From assembly GCF_042477335.2 (NCBI RefSeq), contig NC_091248.1, positions 122,038,501 through 122,102,500 on the forward strand: a DNA stretch of 64,000 bases, given 5' to 3'. Shown here one piece after another: positions 1-10,473 of the stretch; within the stretch, counting starts at the first letter, position 1; every line of letters starts with the position of its first letter. This DNA comes from Ovis canadensis. Taxonomy: Eukaryota > Chordata > Mammalia > Artiodactyla > Bovidae. Made by a program: the position numbers and the translations under genes. The notes beneath the pieces are model-generated. The model saw only the letters and a list, made by a program, of their open reading frames with translations. It had not been told where the DNA came from and ran no database searches.

Positions 1-131
1 CTCCTTGCCCAGGCTGTGACCTCTGCATGTGGCTCTCTGAACTCAGCCAGAGGGAAAAGATTCTTTTAGGACTATACTAAATACTTTGTACTTCCTTTAT
101 AAATGTGATTAAAATATTTGCTACATTTGGC

Positions 132-1765
132 TCAGTTCAGTTCAGTCACTCAGTCCTGTCTGACTCTTTGCAACCCCATGAAATTCAGCACGCAGGCCTC
201 CCTGTCCATCACCACCTCCTGGAGTTTACTCAGACTCGTGCGCATTTAGTCAGTGACGCCATCCAACCATCTCATCCTCTGTCATCCCCTTCTCCTCCCA
301 CCTTCAGTATTTCCCAGCATCAGGGTCTTTTCCAATGAGTCAGTTTTTCACATCAGGTGGCCAAAGTATTAGAGTTTCAGCTTCAGCATCAGTCCTTCCA
401 ATGAATATTTAGGACTAATTTCCTTTAGGATTGGCTGGTTGGATCTTTTTGCAGTCCAACGGACTCTCAAGAATCTTCTCCAACACTACAGTTCAAAAAC
501 ATCAATTCTTCAGCTCTCAGCTTTCTTTATAATCCAACTCTCACATCCATACATGACTCCTGGAAAAACCATAGCTTTGATTAGATGGCTTTTGTCACAA
601 AGTAATGTCTCTGCTTTTTAATTTTCTGTCTAGGTTGGTCATAACTTTTCTCCAAAGGAGTAATCATCTTTTCATTTCATGGCTGCATGAAATCACTATC
701 TGCAGTGATTTTTGAACCGAAAAAGATAAATTCTCTCACTGTTTCCATTGTTTCCCTATCTATTTGCCATGAAGTGATGGGACCAGATGCCATGATCTTT
801 GCTTTCTGAACATTGAGCTTTAAGCTAAAATATTCACTCTCCTCCTTCACTTTCATCAAGAGGCTCTTTAGTTCTTCTTTGCTTTCTGGCATAAGGGTGG
901 TATCATCTGCATATCTGAGGTTATTGATATTTCTCCTGATAATCGTGATTCCAGCCTGTGCTTCATCCAACCCAGCATTTCTCATGATGTACTCTGCATA
1001 TAAGTTAAATAAGCAGGGTGACAATATACAGCCTTGACATACTCCTTTACCAATTTGAAACCAGTCTGTTATTCCATGTCCAGTTCTAACTGTTGCTTCC
1101 TGACCTTCATATAGATTTCTCAAGAGCTAGGTCAGGTAGTCTGATATTCCCATCTCTTTAAGATTTTTCAACAGTTTGTTGTGACCCAACAGTCAAAGAT
1201 TGAAATAGTTTAATAAAGCAGAAATAGATATTTTTCTGGAGGTCTCTTGCTTTTTCCATGATCCAGCGGATGTTGGCAATTTGATCTCTGGTTCCTCTGC
1301 CTATTCTAAATCTAGCTTGAACATCTGGAACTTCATGGTACACATACTGCTGAAGTCTGGCTTGGAGAATTTTGAGCATTATTTTACTAGCATGTGGGAT
1401 GTTGACCATTATATCCACTAATGTGGGCAAGAATCCCTTAGAAGAAATGGAGTAGCCATCATAGTCAATAAGAGAGTCTGAAATGCAATACTTGGATGCA
1501 ATCTGGAAAACAACAGAATGATCTCTGTTTATTTCCAAGGCATACCATTCAGTATCACAATAATCCAAGTCTATGTCCTGACCAGCAATGCTGAAGAAGC
1601 TGAAATTGATCTGTTCTATGAAGATCTACAAGACCTTTTATAAGTAACACTCCACAAAAAAAAAAAAAAGTCCTTTTCATTATAGCAGACTGGAATGCAA
1701 AAGTAGGAAGTCAAGAAACACCTGGAATAACAGGCAAATTTGGACTTGGAGTACAGAATGAAGCA
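132..1765 (-). mobile_element. BovB LINE copy with inverted 5' part
   Basis: The 3' half of a BovB (RTE clade) retrotransposon lies on the - strand at 132-1400. It starts at the typical BovB 3' terminus, seen here as its complement, and reaches the middle of the reverse-transcriptase (RT) domain. The open stretch at 677-1123 encodes the RT region with a YADDTTLM active-site box. From about 1401 to 1765 the sequence switches to BovB endonuclease coding sequence in the opposite (+) orientation. The consensus stretch between the two parts is missing. A 3' part plus an inverted 5' part is what twin priming leaves. The switch falls at about 1400-1404, where both arms share GATG. The right end abuts the 3' end of the next BovB, so no target-site duplication can be scored. 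The element is inactive. Confidence 0.85.
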
Positions 1766-4700
1766 GTTCAGTTCAGTCACTCAGTCATGTCCAACTCTTT
1801 GTGACCCCATGAATCGCAGCACAGGCCTCCCTGTCCATCACCAACTCCCGGAGTTCACTCAGACTCACGTCCATTGAGTCCGTCATGCCATCCAGCCATC
1901 TCATCCTCTGTCATCCCCTTTCCTCCTGCCCCCAATCCCTCCCAGCATCAGAGTCTTTTCCAATGAGTCACCTCTTCACATCAGGTGGCCAAAGTACTGG
2001 AGTTTCAGCTTTAGCATCATTACTTCCAAAGAACACCCAGGACTGATCTCCTTTAGAATGGACTGGTTGGATCTCCTTGCAGTCCAAGGGACTCTCAAGA
2101 GTCTTCTCCAACACCACACTTCAAAAGCATCGATTCTTCGGTGCTCAGCCTACTTCACAGACCAACTCTCACATCCATACATGATCACTGGAAAAACCAT
2201 AGCCTTGACTAGACGGACCTTAGTCGGCAAAGTAATGTCTCTGCTTTTGAATATGCTATCTAGGTTGGTCACAATTTTTCTTCCAAAGAGTAAGTGTCTT
2301 TTAATTTCATGGCTGCAATAACCAACTGCAGTGATTTTGGAGCCCAAAAAAAATAAAGTCTGACACTGTTTCCACTGTTTCCCCATCTATTTCCCATGAA
2401 GTGATGGGACCAGATGCCATGATCTTCATTTCTGAATGTTGAGCTTTAAGCCAACTTTTTCACTCTCCTCTTTCACTTTTATTAAGAGGCTTTTTAGTTC
2501 CTCTTCACTTTCTGCCATAAGGGTGGTGTCATCTGCATATGTGAGGTTATTGATATTTCTCCTGGCAATCTTGATTCCAGCTTGTGTTTCTTCCAGTCCA
2601 GTGTTTCTCATGATGTACTCTGCATAGAAGTTAAATAAGCAGGGTGACAATACACAGCCTTGACGTACTCCTTTTCCTATTTGAAACCAGTCTGTTGTTC
2701 CATGTCCAGTTCTTACTGCTGCTTCCTGACCTGCATACAGATTTCTCAAGAGGCAGGTCAGGTGGTCTGGTATTCCCATCTCTTTCAGAATTTTCCACAG
2801 TTTATTGTGATCCACACAGTCAAAGGCTTTGGCATAGTCAATAAAGCAGAAATAGATGTTTTTCTGGAACTCTCTTGCTTTTTCTTTGATCCAGCGGATG
2901 TTGGCAATTTGATCTCTGGTTCCTCTGCCTTTTCTAAAACCAGCTTGAACATCTGGAAGTTCACAGTTCATATATTGCTGAAGCTTGGCTTGGAGAATTT
3001 TGAGCATTACTTTACCAGCATGTGAGATGACTGCAATTGTGTGGTAGTTTGAGCATTCTTTGGCATTGCCTTTCTTTGGGATTGGAATGAAAACTGACCT
3101 TTTCCAGTCCTATGGCCACTGCTGAGTTTTCCAAATTGGCTGGCATATTGAGTGCAGCCCTTTCACAGCATCATCTTTCAGGATTTGAAAGAGCTCAACT
3201 GGAATCCCATCACCTCCACTAGCTTTGTTCATAGTGATGCTTTCTAAGGCCCACTTGACTTCACATTCCAGGATGTCTGGCTCTAAATGAGTGATCACAC
3301 CATCGTGATTATCTGGGTCATGAAGATCTTTTTTGTACAGTTCTTCCATGTATTCTTGCTACCTCTTCTTAATATCTTCTGTTTCTGTCATGTCCATACC
3401 ATTTCTGTCCTTTATCGAGCCCATATTTGCATGAAATGTTCCCTTGGTGTCTCTAATTTTATTGAAGAGATCTCTAGTCTTTCCCATTCTGTTGTTTTCC
3501 TCTGTTTCTTTGCACTGATCGCTGAAGAAGGCTTTCTTATCTCTTTTTGCTATTCTTTGGAACTCTGCATTCGGATGCTTATATCTTTCCTTTTCTCCTT
3601 TGTTTTTCACCTCTCTTCTTTTTGCAACTATTTGTAAGGCCTCCCCAGACAGCCATCTTGCTTTTTTGCATTTCTTTTCCATGGGGATGGTCTTGATCCC
3701 TGTCTCCTGTACAGTATCATGAACCTCATTCCATAGTTCATCAGGCACTCTATTTACCAGATCTAGTCCCTTTAATCTATTTCTCACTTCCACTGTATAA
3801 TCATAAGGGATTTGATTTAGGTCATACCTGAATGGTCTAGAGGTTTTCCCTACTTTCTTCAATTTGAGTCTGAATTTGGTAATAAGGAGTTCATGATCTG
3901 AGCCACAGTTAGCTCCTGGTCTTGTTTTTGTTGACTGGATAGAGCTTCTCCATCTTTGGCTGCAAAGAATATAGTCAGTCTGATTTTGGTGTTGACCATC
4001 TGGTAATGTCCATGTGTAGAGTCTCCTCTTGTGTTGTTGGAAGAGCGTGTTTGCTATGACCAGTGCATTTTCTTGGCAAAACTCTATTAGTCTTTGCCCT
4101 GCTTCATTCCACATTCTAGGTGTTTCTTGACTTCCTACTTTTGCTTTCCAGTCCCCTGTAATGAAAAGGACATCTCTTTTGGGTGTGTGTTCCAAAAGGT
4201 CTTGTAGGTCTTCATAGAACCGTTCAACTTCAGCTTCTTCAGCATTACTGGTTGGGGCATGGAATTGGATTACTGTGATATTGAATGGTTTGCCTTGGAA
4301 TCGAACAGAGATCGTTCTGTTGTTTTTGAGGTTGCATCCAAGTACTGCATTTTGGACTCTTTTGTTGACCATGATGGCTACTCCATTTCTTCTGAGGGAT
4401 TCCTGCCCGCAGTAGTAGATATAATGGTCATCTGAATTAAATTTACCCATTCCAGTCCATTTTAGTTTGCTGATTCCTAGAATGTCGACATTCACTCTTG
4501 CCATCTCTTGTTTGACCACTTCCAATTTGCCTTGATTCATGGACCTGACATTCCAGGTTCCTATGCAATATTGCTCTTTACAGCATCAGATCTTGCTTCT
4601 ATCACCAGTCTCATCCACAACTGGATGTTGTTTTTGTTTGGCTCCTTCCCTTCATTCTTTCTGGAGTTATTTCTCCATTGATCTCCAGTATCGTGTTGGG

Positions 4701-5102
4701 CACCTACTGACCTGGGGAGTTCCTCTTTCAATATCCTATCATTTTGCCTTTTCATACTGTTCATGGGGTTCTCAAGGCAAGAATACTGAAGTGGTTTGCC
4801 ACTCTCTTCTCCAGTGGAAATTCTGTCAGACCTCTCCACCATGACCCGCCTGTCTTGGGTTGCTCCGCGGGCGTGGCTTAGTTTTATTGAGTTAGACAAG
4901 GCTGTGGCGCTAGTGTGATTAGACTGACTAGTTTTATATGAGTATGGTTTTAGTGTGTCTGCCCTCTGATGCCCTCTTGCAACACGTACCATCTTCCTTG
5001 GGTTTCTTTTACCTTGGGCATGGGGTATCTCTTCATGGATGCTCCAGCAAATTGCAGCCACTGCTCCTTACTTTGGGCAAAGGGTATCTCCTCACCGCCG
5101 AT
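1766..5102 (-). mobile_element. BovB LINE, nearly full length
   Basis: About 3.3 kb of BovB on the - strand. In element order it holds a partial 5' UTR (5102 to about 4560), the APE-type endonuclease region (4540-3359), the linker (3349-3110) and the RT region (3007-2426, with QGCVLSPCLFNF and YADDTTLM), ending in the 3' terminus at 1766. The single long ORF of the family is broken: a Trp codon of the usual KKRWQEY motif reads as a stop just below 3359, and further frameshifts lie in the RT part. The 5' end stops within a few bases of the left edge of the duplicated OR block. BovB supplies RT and endonuclease for itself and, as established for ruminants, for Bov-tA and Bov-A2 SINEs that share its 3' end. 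Confidence 0.9.
3359..4540 (-). pseudogene. BovB endonuclease-domain ORF remnant
   Basis: A 393-codon open stretch encoding the N-terminal apurinic-like endonuclease of BovB, which in an active element nicks target DNA to start reverse transcription. It begins at the common MNQGKLEVV start. Visible motifs are GDWKAK at residues 129-134, where the family usually has GDWNAK, so the active-site Asn is Lys here; DYIL at 189-192; and the catalytic SDH triad motif at 214-216. About nine residues usually present near residue 142 are missing. The reading frame ends at a stop inside the region that normally runs on into the RT domain, so no complete protein can be made. Confidence 0.75.
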
Positions 5103-5103
5103 A

Positions 5104-5867
5104 CTGAGTCCTAATCTAATGAAATTATTGATTTTGTTTTTATGTTTAGATAAACAGAACAGTACAAATCTATTCGGTCATTCATATAAATATTCATCTG
5201 AATATTGGGGAAAACTCAATGTGAAAGAACAGATTGTAGGCTGAAAACAGTTTTTACATTTGAACAAGCAAGAGATTTTGTGCAATATTAGTTGTGGAGG
5301 TAACCACTTAGAGGCAGAAGTGAAAAGTGTGTCTCAACAGGCAGGCAAGTGGTTAATTGCTAATGATGTATTTATATAGGAAGATGATATGTCTATCCTT
5401 AGTATGTAGTGTCCTTGATAAACCCCTCTAACCCAAAATTTGATGTATTGCAGCTTAAGGACATTAGCATGTATATCAGGTAAGGGTCATAGTTTCTGGG
5501 AAAAAATACAGATAACCTTAATATAAGCAAAGAAGAATATAATTTATTTCAATGATATGAGGTATTTCACTGAATGAAACAAAACTCTATATTTGATTAA
5601 CATGTGGCAACATACTTATTTTGAAAATTTAGCCTCTTAAAAACTTAACAAGAAAGAAAATATATGTACATATGTGTTTATGTATATGTATGCATTTTAG
5701 GATTACCAAATATATTATTTAAAATTCCATTTAAAAACACAAAATATCACTGAAAGTGGTTCTGAATACATTTTTACACCACAGAAAGGTATAAGGTGAC
5801 ATAGCTCTCTTTGCAGAGACTTCTCTTTAACCCTGGACATTAACTCAGTTCCTTCTGTCGTAGGGCT
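5104..5867 (+). repeat. Duplicated 5' flank of OR2A25-like gene, copy A
   Basis: This stretch matches 62128-62888 upstream of the second OR2A25-like gene. Identity rises sharply towards the gene. The distal part (about 5104-5500) shows many substitutions and small indels, by eye roughly 10-13% different. The last ~170 bases before the ATG (5696-5867) look identical in the two copies. It probably holds a 5' noncoding exon and promoter of the receptor, but I cannot place them. No other gene is visible. Confidence 0.9.
5847..5863 (+). promoter_or_regulatory. Candidate 3' splice site just upstream of OR ATG
   Basis: A pyrimidine-rich run ends in TCGTAG, with the AG at 5862-5863, four bases before the start codon. 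Mammalian OR genes usually have a single coding exon whose acceptor lies shortly upstream of the ATG, so this is a plausible acceptor for a spliced 5' UTR. The same site is present, unchanged, before the duplicate gene at 62883-62884. Confidence 0.4.
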
Positions 5868-6779
5868 ATGGGAGACAATATGACCTCTGTCACTGAGTTC
5901 ATCCTACTGGGATTTCCCCTTAACACAAGGACTCAGATGCTCCTCTTTGGGCTCTTCTCCCAGTTCTATGTCCTCACCGTGCTGGGGAACGGGGTCATCC
6001 TGGGGCTCATCTCACTGGACTCCAGACTGCACACCCCCATGTACTTCTTTCTGGCCATTGCTGACATGGCCTACGCCTGCAGCACGGTGCCCCAGATGCT
6101 GGTCAACCTCCTGAGTCCAGCCAAGCCCATCTCCTTTGCTGGCTGCATCACACAGACCTTTCTCTTCTTGACATTTGCTGTCACAGAATGTCTTCTCCTG
6201 GTGGTGATGTCCTATGATCGGTATGTGGCCATCTGCCACCCGCTCCGGTATTCAGTCATCGTGAGCTGGAGAGTCTGCATCATGCTGGTGGTGACCTCCT
6301 GGACCACTGGAGTCCTTCTGTCTTTGGTTCATCTAGTGTTACTTATACCCTTACCCTTCTGCATGACCCAGAAAATCGATCATTTCTTCTGTGAAATCAT
6401 GGCTGTTCTCAAACTTGCTTGTGCAGACACACACATCAATGAGCTTATGGTACTGGCTGGAGCAGTTTCTGTGCTAGTGGGACCCTTCTCCTCAGTTATA
6501 ATCTCATATGTGTGCATCTTCCGTGCCATCCTTAGGCTCCAGTCGGGGGAAGGGCAAAGCAAAGCCTTCTCCACCTGCTCATCTCACCTCTGTGTGGTCG
6601 GACTCTTTTATGGCACAGCCATTATCATGTATGTTGGACCCAGATATGGGAACCCCAAGGAACAGAAGAAATATCTTCTCCTGTTTCATAGCCTTTTCAA
6701 CCCCATGCTCAATCCCCTTATCTATACTCTTAAGAATTCAGAAGTTAAGAATGCCATGAAGAGAGTGCTAGGAATATAG
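5868..6779 (+). CDS. Olfactory receptor, OR2A25-like (303 aa, TM2 deletion)
   Basis: A seven-transmembrane odorant receptor of the class II OR2A family, a Golf-coupled receptor of olfactory-neuron cilia. Visible hallmarks are an N-glycosylation site NMT at residues 4-6, LHTPMYFFL at the start of TM2, MSYDRYVAICHPL at the end of TM3, three ECL2 cysteines around HFFCEI and LACAD, KAFSTCSSHL in TM6, and NPMLNPLIY in TM7. It is intronless across the coding region. Compared with its 312-codon duplicate at 62889 it lacks nine bases, removing Ser-His-Leu from TM2 just after MYFFL, and a single A-to-T change makes a stop six codons early. The frame is otherwise open. Losing almost one helical turn of TM2 may abolish function, so this could be a recently damaged copy. 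By memory the closest human relative is OR2A25; the family call is firm, the exact orthologue is not. Confidence 0.9.
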   Translation: MGDNMTSVTEFILLGFPLNTRTQMLLFGLFSQFYVLTVLGNGVILGLISLDSRLHTPMYFFLAIADMAYACSTVPQMLVNLLSPAKPISFAGCITQTFLFLTFAVTECLLLVVMSYDRYVAICHPLRYSVIVSWRVCIMLVVTSWTTGVLLSLVHLVLLIPLPFCMTQKIDHFFCEIMAVLKLACADTHINELMVLAGAVSVLVGPFSSVIISYVCIFRAILRLQSGEGQSKAFSTCSSHLCVVGLFYGTAIIMYVGPRYGNPKEQKKYLLLFHSLFNPMLNPLIYTLKNSEVKNAMKRVLGI

Positions 6780-6993
6780 AGTTTTATGAAAGGATGATCG
6801 CATCAGGGTTGACAATGACCTAGGAGGATATTATTTCAGAAGCTCTTAAGCCCAACCCCACATAAGATTATCTGAGATGCTTATTAAAAATAGAGTAAAT
6901 CTCCTGACCCACCGTTAGATCACTGATTCAGTAGATGTGGGAAGTATTTTAGAAAACTGTACCTTTAAATATTATCATTATCCAAATATTACC
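6780..6993 (+). repeat. Duplicated 3' flank, copy A
   Basis: This matches 63828-64000 almost base for base after the receptor stop codon, including the extra six codons that the copy-B gene still reads. The match runs to the last base of the window, so the true right edge of the duplication is not visible. Confidence 0.9.
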
Positions 6994-7228
6994 AATAGCA
7001 ATTTGTGATGCTTCTGAATGTTCTAGACCAATATTTGGAAGTCACAGATCTAGAATGACACACTTTGTAATTTCTTCATCAAGCTATGTTCCAGCCCCAT
7101 ATCTCCCAAAATGTTTTCCTCAAACCATGCAGTATTTGTCTTTCTCTGTCTCATTTATGTCACTAAGCACAATGTCCTCAAGGACCATTCGTGTCACAAA
7201 TGGCAGGATTCCTTTTTTTGTGTGGCTG

Positions 7229-7261
7229 AACACACACACACACACACTCTCTCTCTCTCTC
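7229..7261. repeat. (CA)n(TC)n microsatellite
   Basis: A perfect run of CA dinucleotides passes straight into a run of TC dinucleotides, 33 bases in all, inside the old L1. It is likely length-polymorphic. Confidence 0.95.
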
Positions 7262-7710
7262 CTTCTTATCCTCTCGTCAGCTGGTGAACACTTAGGTGGT
7301 TTCCTTTTCTTGACTATTGTGAGTAATGCTGATATGAACATGGGGGTACAGATAATTTTTGAGTTAGTGTTTTTTGTTTCCTTCAGATAAATGCCCAGGA
7401 GAAATTCCTAGATCGTATGGTAATTCGAAATTTTCCATATTATTTTTCACAGTAACTATAACAATTTTCACTTCCACCAACAGTGTAAAAGGTTCCCTTT
7501 TTTCTCACCTTTGACAACTTTTGTCATCTTTCATCTTTTTGATCATAACCATTCTAACAGGCATGATGTGATATGTCACTGTGATATTGATTTGCATTTA
7601 TCTGATATTGAGTGATACTGAGTAACATTTCAGGTCCCTTTGGTTATCTGTATGTATTCTTTGGGAAAATGTCCATTCAGATTCTTTATTCACATTTAGA
7701 TTGGATTATT

Positions 7711-8180
7711 GGCAACAAAGGTCCATCTAGTCATGGCTATGGCTTTTCCAGTGGTCATGTGTGGATGTGAGAGTTGGACTATAAGAAAGCTGAGCACCGA
7801 AGAATTGATGCTTTTGAACTGTGGTGTTGGAGAAGACTCTTGAGAGTCCCTTGGACTTCAAGGAGATCCAACCAGTCCATCCTAAAGGAGATCAGCCCTG
7901 GGTGTTCATTGGAAGGACTGATGTTGAAGCTGAAGCTCCAATACTTTGGCCACCTGATGTGGAGAGCTGACTGATTGGAAAAGACCATGATGGTGTGAAA
8001 GATTGAAGGCAGGAGGAAAAAGGGACAACAGAGGATGAGATGGTTGGATGGCATCACCAACTCAATGGAAATGGGTTTGGGTGGACTCCAGGAGTTGGTG
8101 ATGGATGGGGAGGCCTGGCGTGCTGCAGTTCATGGGGTCACAAAGAGTTGGACATGACTTAGCAACTGAACTGAACTGAT
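7711..8180 (+). mobile_element. BovB 3' fragment inside L1
   Basis: A 470-base 5'-truncated BovB on the + strand, from the GTCTAGTCAAGGC-type region of the RT C-terminus to the BovB terminus CTGAACTGAACTGA at about 8180. It encodes only the conserved C-terminal tail ([18 protein letters not shown] type). It splits the L1 at 7128-8955, so it is younger than that L1. Confidence 0.9.
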
Positions 8181-8955
8181 TGGCTTTTTTGCTGCTGAGT
8201 TGTATTGGGACTTTTTAATATATATTTTTAATATTAACCCCTTGTTCAATATATATGGTTTGCAAGTATCTTTTCCCATGCCTTATGTTGTCTTTTCATT
8301 GTGTTAATCTTTTTATTCCTTTCCTGTGCAGAACCTTTTTAGTTTGAGGTAGTTCCACTTGTTTATTTTTTATTTTGCTTTAGATGTTATGTCAAAAAAT
8401 TCATTGCCAAGAGCCACGTCAAGGATCATTTATTTTATGTTTCATTTATTTCTTTGTAGTTTCAGTTCTTTTGTTTAAGACTTTAACCCACTGTATGCTA
8501 ATTTTTGTGAGTGGAGTAGGATAGGAGTCTAATTTCATTCTTTTATATGTGAATATCCAATTTGCACATTTACTGAAGAGACGGTCCTTTTTCCACTGGG
8601 TAGTCTTGGCTCCCTTGTTAAATATTAGTTGAATATATTTGCAGGGATTTATTTCTGTGCCCGCAATCCTGTTTAATTGGTCTGTGTTTCTGTTTTTAGG
8701 CCAGTAATGTATTGTTTTGACTGCTGTAACTTTGTAATATGGCTTGAGATCTAGAAGTAGAAAGCATGAAGCTTTGATCTTCTTTCTCAGGATGGCTAGG
8801 CTATTTTGGTATTTTGGCGATTCCTTAAAAATCTAGGATTATTTTTCTAGTTCTGTTAGAAATACGATGGGAATTTTCATAGGGGCTGCATTGAATCCAT
8901 CTATGGCTTTTGGTAGCATGTACTAATTCTACCAATCTGTGAACATGGGATTTAA

Positions 8956-9394
8956 ATACCAATTACTTCTGATTCTTTCTACTACCAGGTAGTTCTCCCA
9001 CTGACTTGGACATAAGCAGCTCTTAGACAATCCATATTTCATGATTATTTTCTATAGTCTGGTTTGATATTTCTTAATTTCAGGACAATGTCAGTGGCTC
9101 TAGGTAAGTCTTTATTGATAACATATTTCTCTTCTGTAAAATTGAATATTAGATTGAGAATTTAGTTTATTGAACACTTAAGTTTATTTAGATAGGTAAG
9201 TCTGTCTTTCTTTTCTTTTTTGCTTCCTTCTTCCTTCCTTTCCCCTTCCTTAACCTTCCTATTCTTTCTTACCTTGTTCATAATTCAATGAGTTCTTAAA
9301 GATGTTTATTAATTGTTTTCCACATACCAATATTATATGAAGTATTAAATAAAATAGATGTCATAGAGCTGTCTGATTCTCTCTTAATAGTGAA
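8956..9394. other. Intergenic DNA upstream of OR pseudogene
   Basis: No gene or clear repeat family. A pyrimidine-rich tract (CTTTCTTTTC and TTCCTTCC units) lies at about 9205-9275. The final bases before the pseudogene ATG (CTCTCTTAATAG, AG at 9389-9390) resemble the acceptor site seen before the intact OR genes. Confidence 0.5.
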
Positions 9395-10324
9395 ATGGAG
9401 AAATATTAGACAATGGTTACAGAGTTCATCCTCTGGGGATTTTGTCTTGGTCCAAGATTCCACTTATTCCTTTTTGGGCTCTTCTCCCTGTTCTATGCCC
9501 TCACCCTGCTGGGGAACAGGGTCATCCTGGGCTTGTCTCACTGGACCCCAGACTGCACACCACCATGTTCTTCTTCCTGTCACACCTGGGCATCACTGAC
9601 ATGGCCTACGCCTGCAGCACAGTGCCCCAGATGCTGGTCAACCTCCTGAGTCCAGCCAAGCCCATCTCCTTTGCTGGCTGCATCACACAGACCTTTCTCT
9701 TTCTGGGTTTCGCTCACACCGAGTGTCTGCTCCTGGTGGTGATGTCTTATGACCGGTATGTGGCCATCTGCCACCCTCTCTGATATTCTGTCATTGTGAG
9801 CTGGAGAGTCAGCATCAGCCTGGTGGGGACTTCCTGGGCATGTGGCTCCCTCCTGGCCCTGGTCCATTTGGGTCTCGTCCTGAGGCTGCCCTTCTGTGGG
9901 CCTCATGAAATCAACCACTTCTTCTGTGAAATCCTGTCTGTCCTCAAGCTGGCCTGTGCTGATACCAGGCTGTACCAACTTGTCCTCTTTGCTGCTTCCG
10001 TGTTTGTCTTAGTCGGGCTCCTCTGCCTGGTGCTGGGCTCCTATGCGTGCATCCTGGCCTCCATCCTGAGGATCCAGTCTGCTGAGAGCCGCAGGAAGGC
10101 CTTCTCCACCTGCTCCTCCCACCTCTGCGTGGTCGGGCTCTTCCTTGGAGTGCCATCGTCATGTCTATGGCCCCCAAGTCCCGCCACCCTGAGGAGCAGC
10201 AGAAGATCCTTTCCTGTTTTATAATCTTTTCAACCACATGCTGAACCTGCTGATCTACAGCCTGAGGAGCAAAGAGGTCAAGGGTGCCCTGAGGGGAGCA
10301 CTGTTCAAGGAGAGTCATTTCTAA
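9395..10324 (+). pseudogene. Olfactory receptor pseudogene, OR2A family
   Basis: A full-length but broken OR2A reading frame. The ancestral start is probably ATG at 9395. A stop sits at codon 5 (9407-9409), although an in-frame ATG at 9413 could bypass it. A one-base loss near 9523 (around ILGL) shifts the frame in TM1-ICL1. TM2 to TM3 then reads FFLSHLGITDMAYAC to MSYDRYVAICHPL and meets a TGA at 9781-9783 where an Arg codon stands in relatives, a CpG-type decay. TM4 to TM6 is open (LPFCGPHEINHFFCEI, KAFSTCSSHLCVVGLF). Single-base losses near 10146 and near 10210 shift it again. The end reads NHMLNLLIYSLRSKEVKGAL, with the usual NPMLNP altered, and stops at 10322-10324. By memory it is closest to the OR2A5/OR2A12/OR2A14 type rather than to its OR2A25-like neighbours. 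Confidence 0.93.
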
Positions 10325-10473
10325 CTGGTGACATTTGAATCCAAAAAAGTTCTCTGCTCTCTTATATGTGCCTTGATGATACAAGAATAAGACTTCCCTC
10401 TTCCTTTGAAGGAAAAGTTTTAGCTATATTGCTTTCATTGATTTTTCTTTCAGATGTGATTTTATTGTTATTG

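Larger units (their letters stand above)
7128..8955 (-). mobile_element. L1 LINE 3' end, interrupted by BovB
   Basis: L1 3' UTR and ORF2 sequence on the - strand. Complement landmarks include the text equivalent to a mid-3' L1 stretch at about 7290-7500 and 'CACTTTTACTGTTGG'-type ORF2 sequence after it, then, beyond a BovB insertion at 7711-8180, 'GAGTTGTATTGGGAC' at about 8197 and further ORF2 sequence to about 8955. It is 5' truncated and heavily mutated. A CA/TC microsatellite lies near its 3' end. Confidence 0.75.

Noticed and set aside
813-1037. Recurring Ser/Phe-rich open frames opposite BovB RT (also at 2436, 21678, 36620, 47973, 54985, 59006)
   Set aside because: They appear wherever BovB RT appears because the antisense of that conserved stretch happens to lack stops; they are shadows.
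6012-6239. Open frame on the - strand opposite the OR genes (also at 6380-6574, 9580-9978, 63075-63269)
   Set aside because: These mirror the conserved OR coding sequence and recur with it; no independent domain, start context or neighbour supports a gene.
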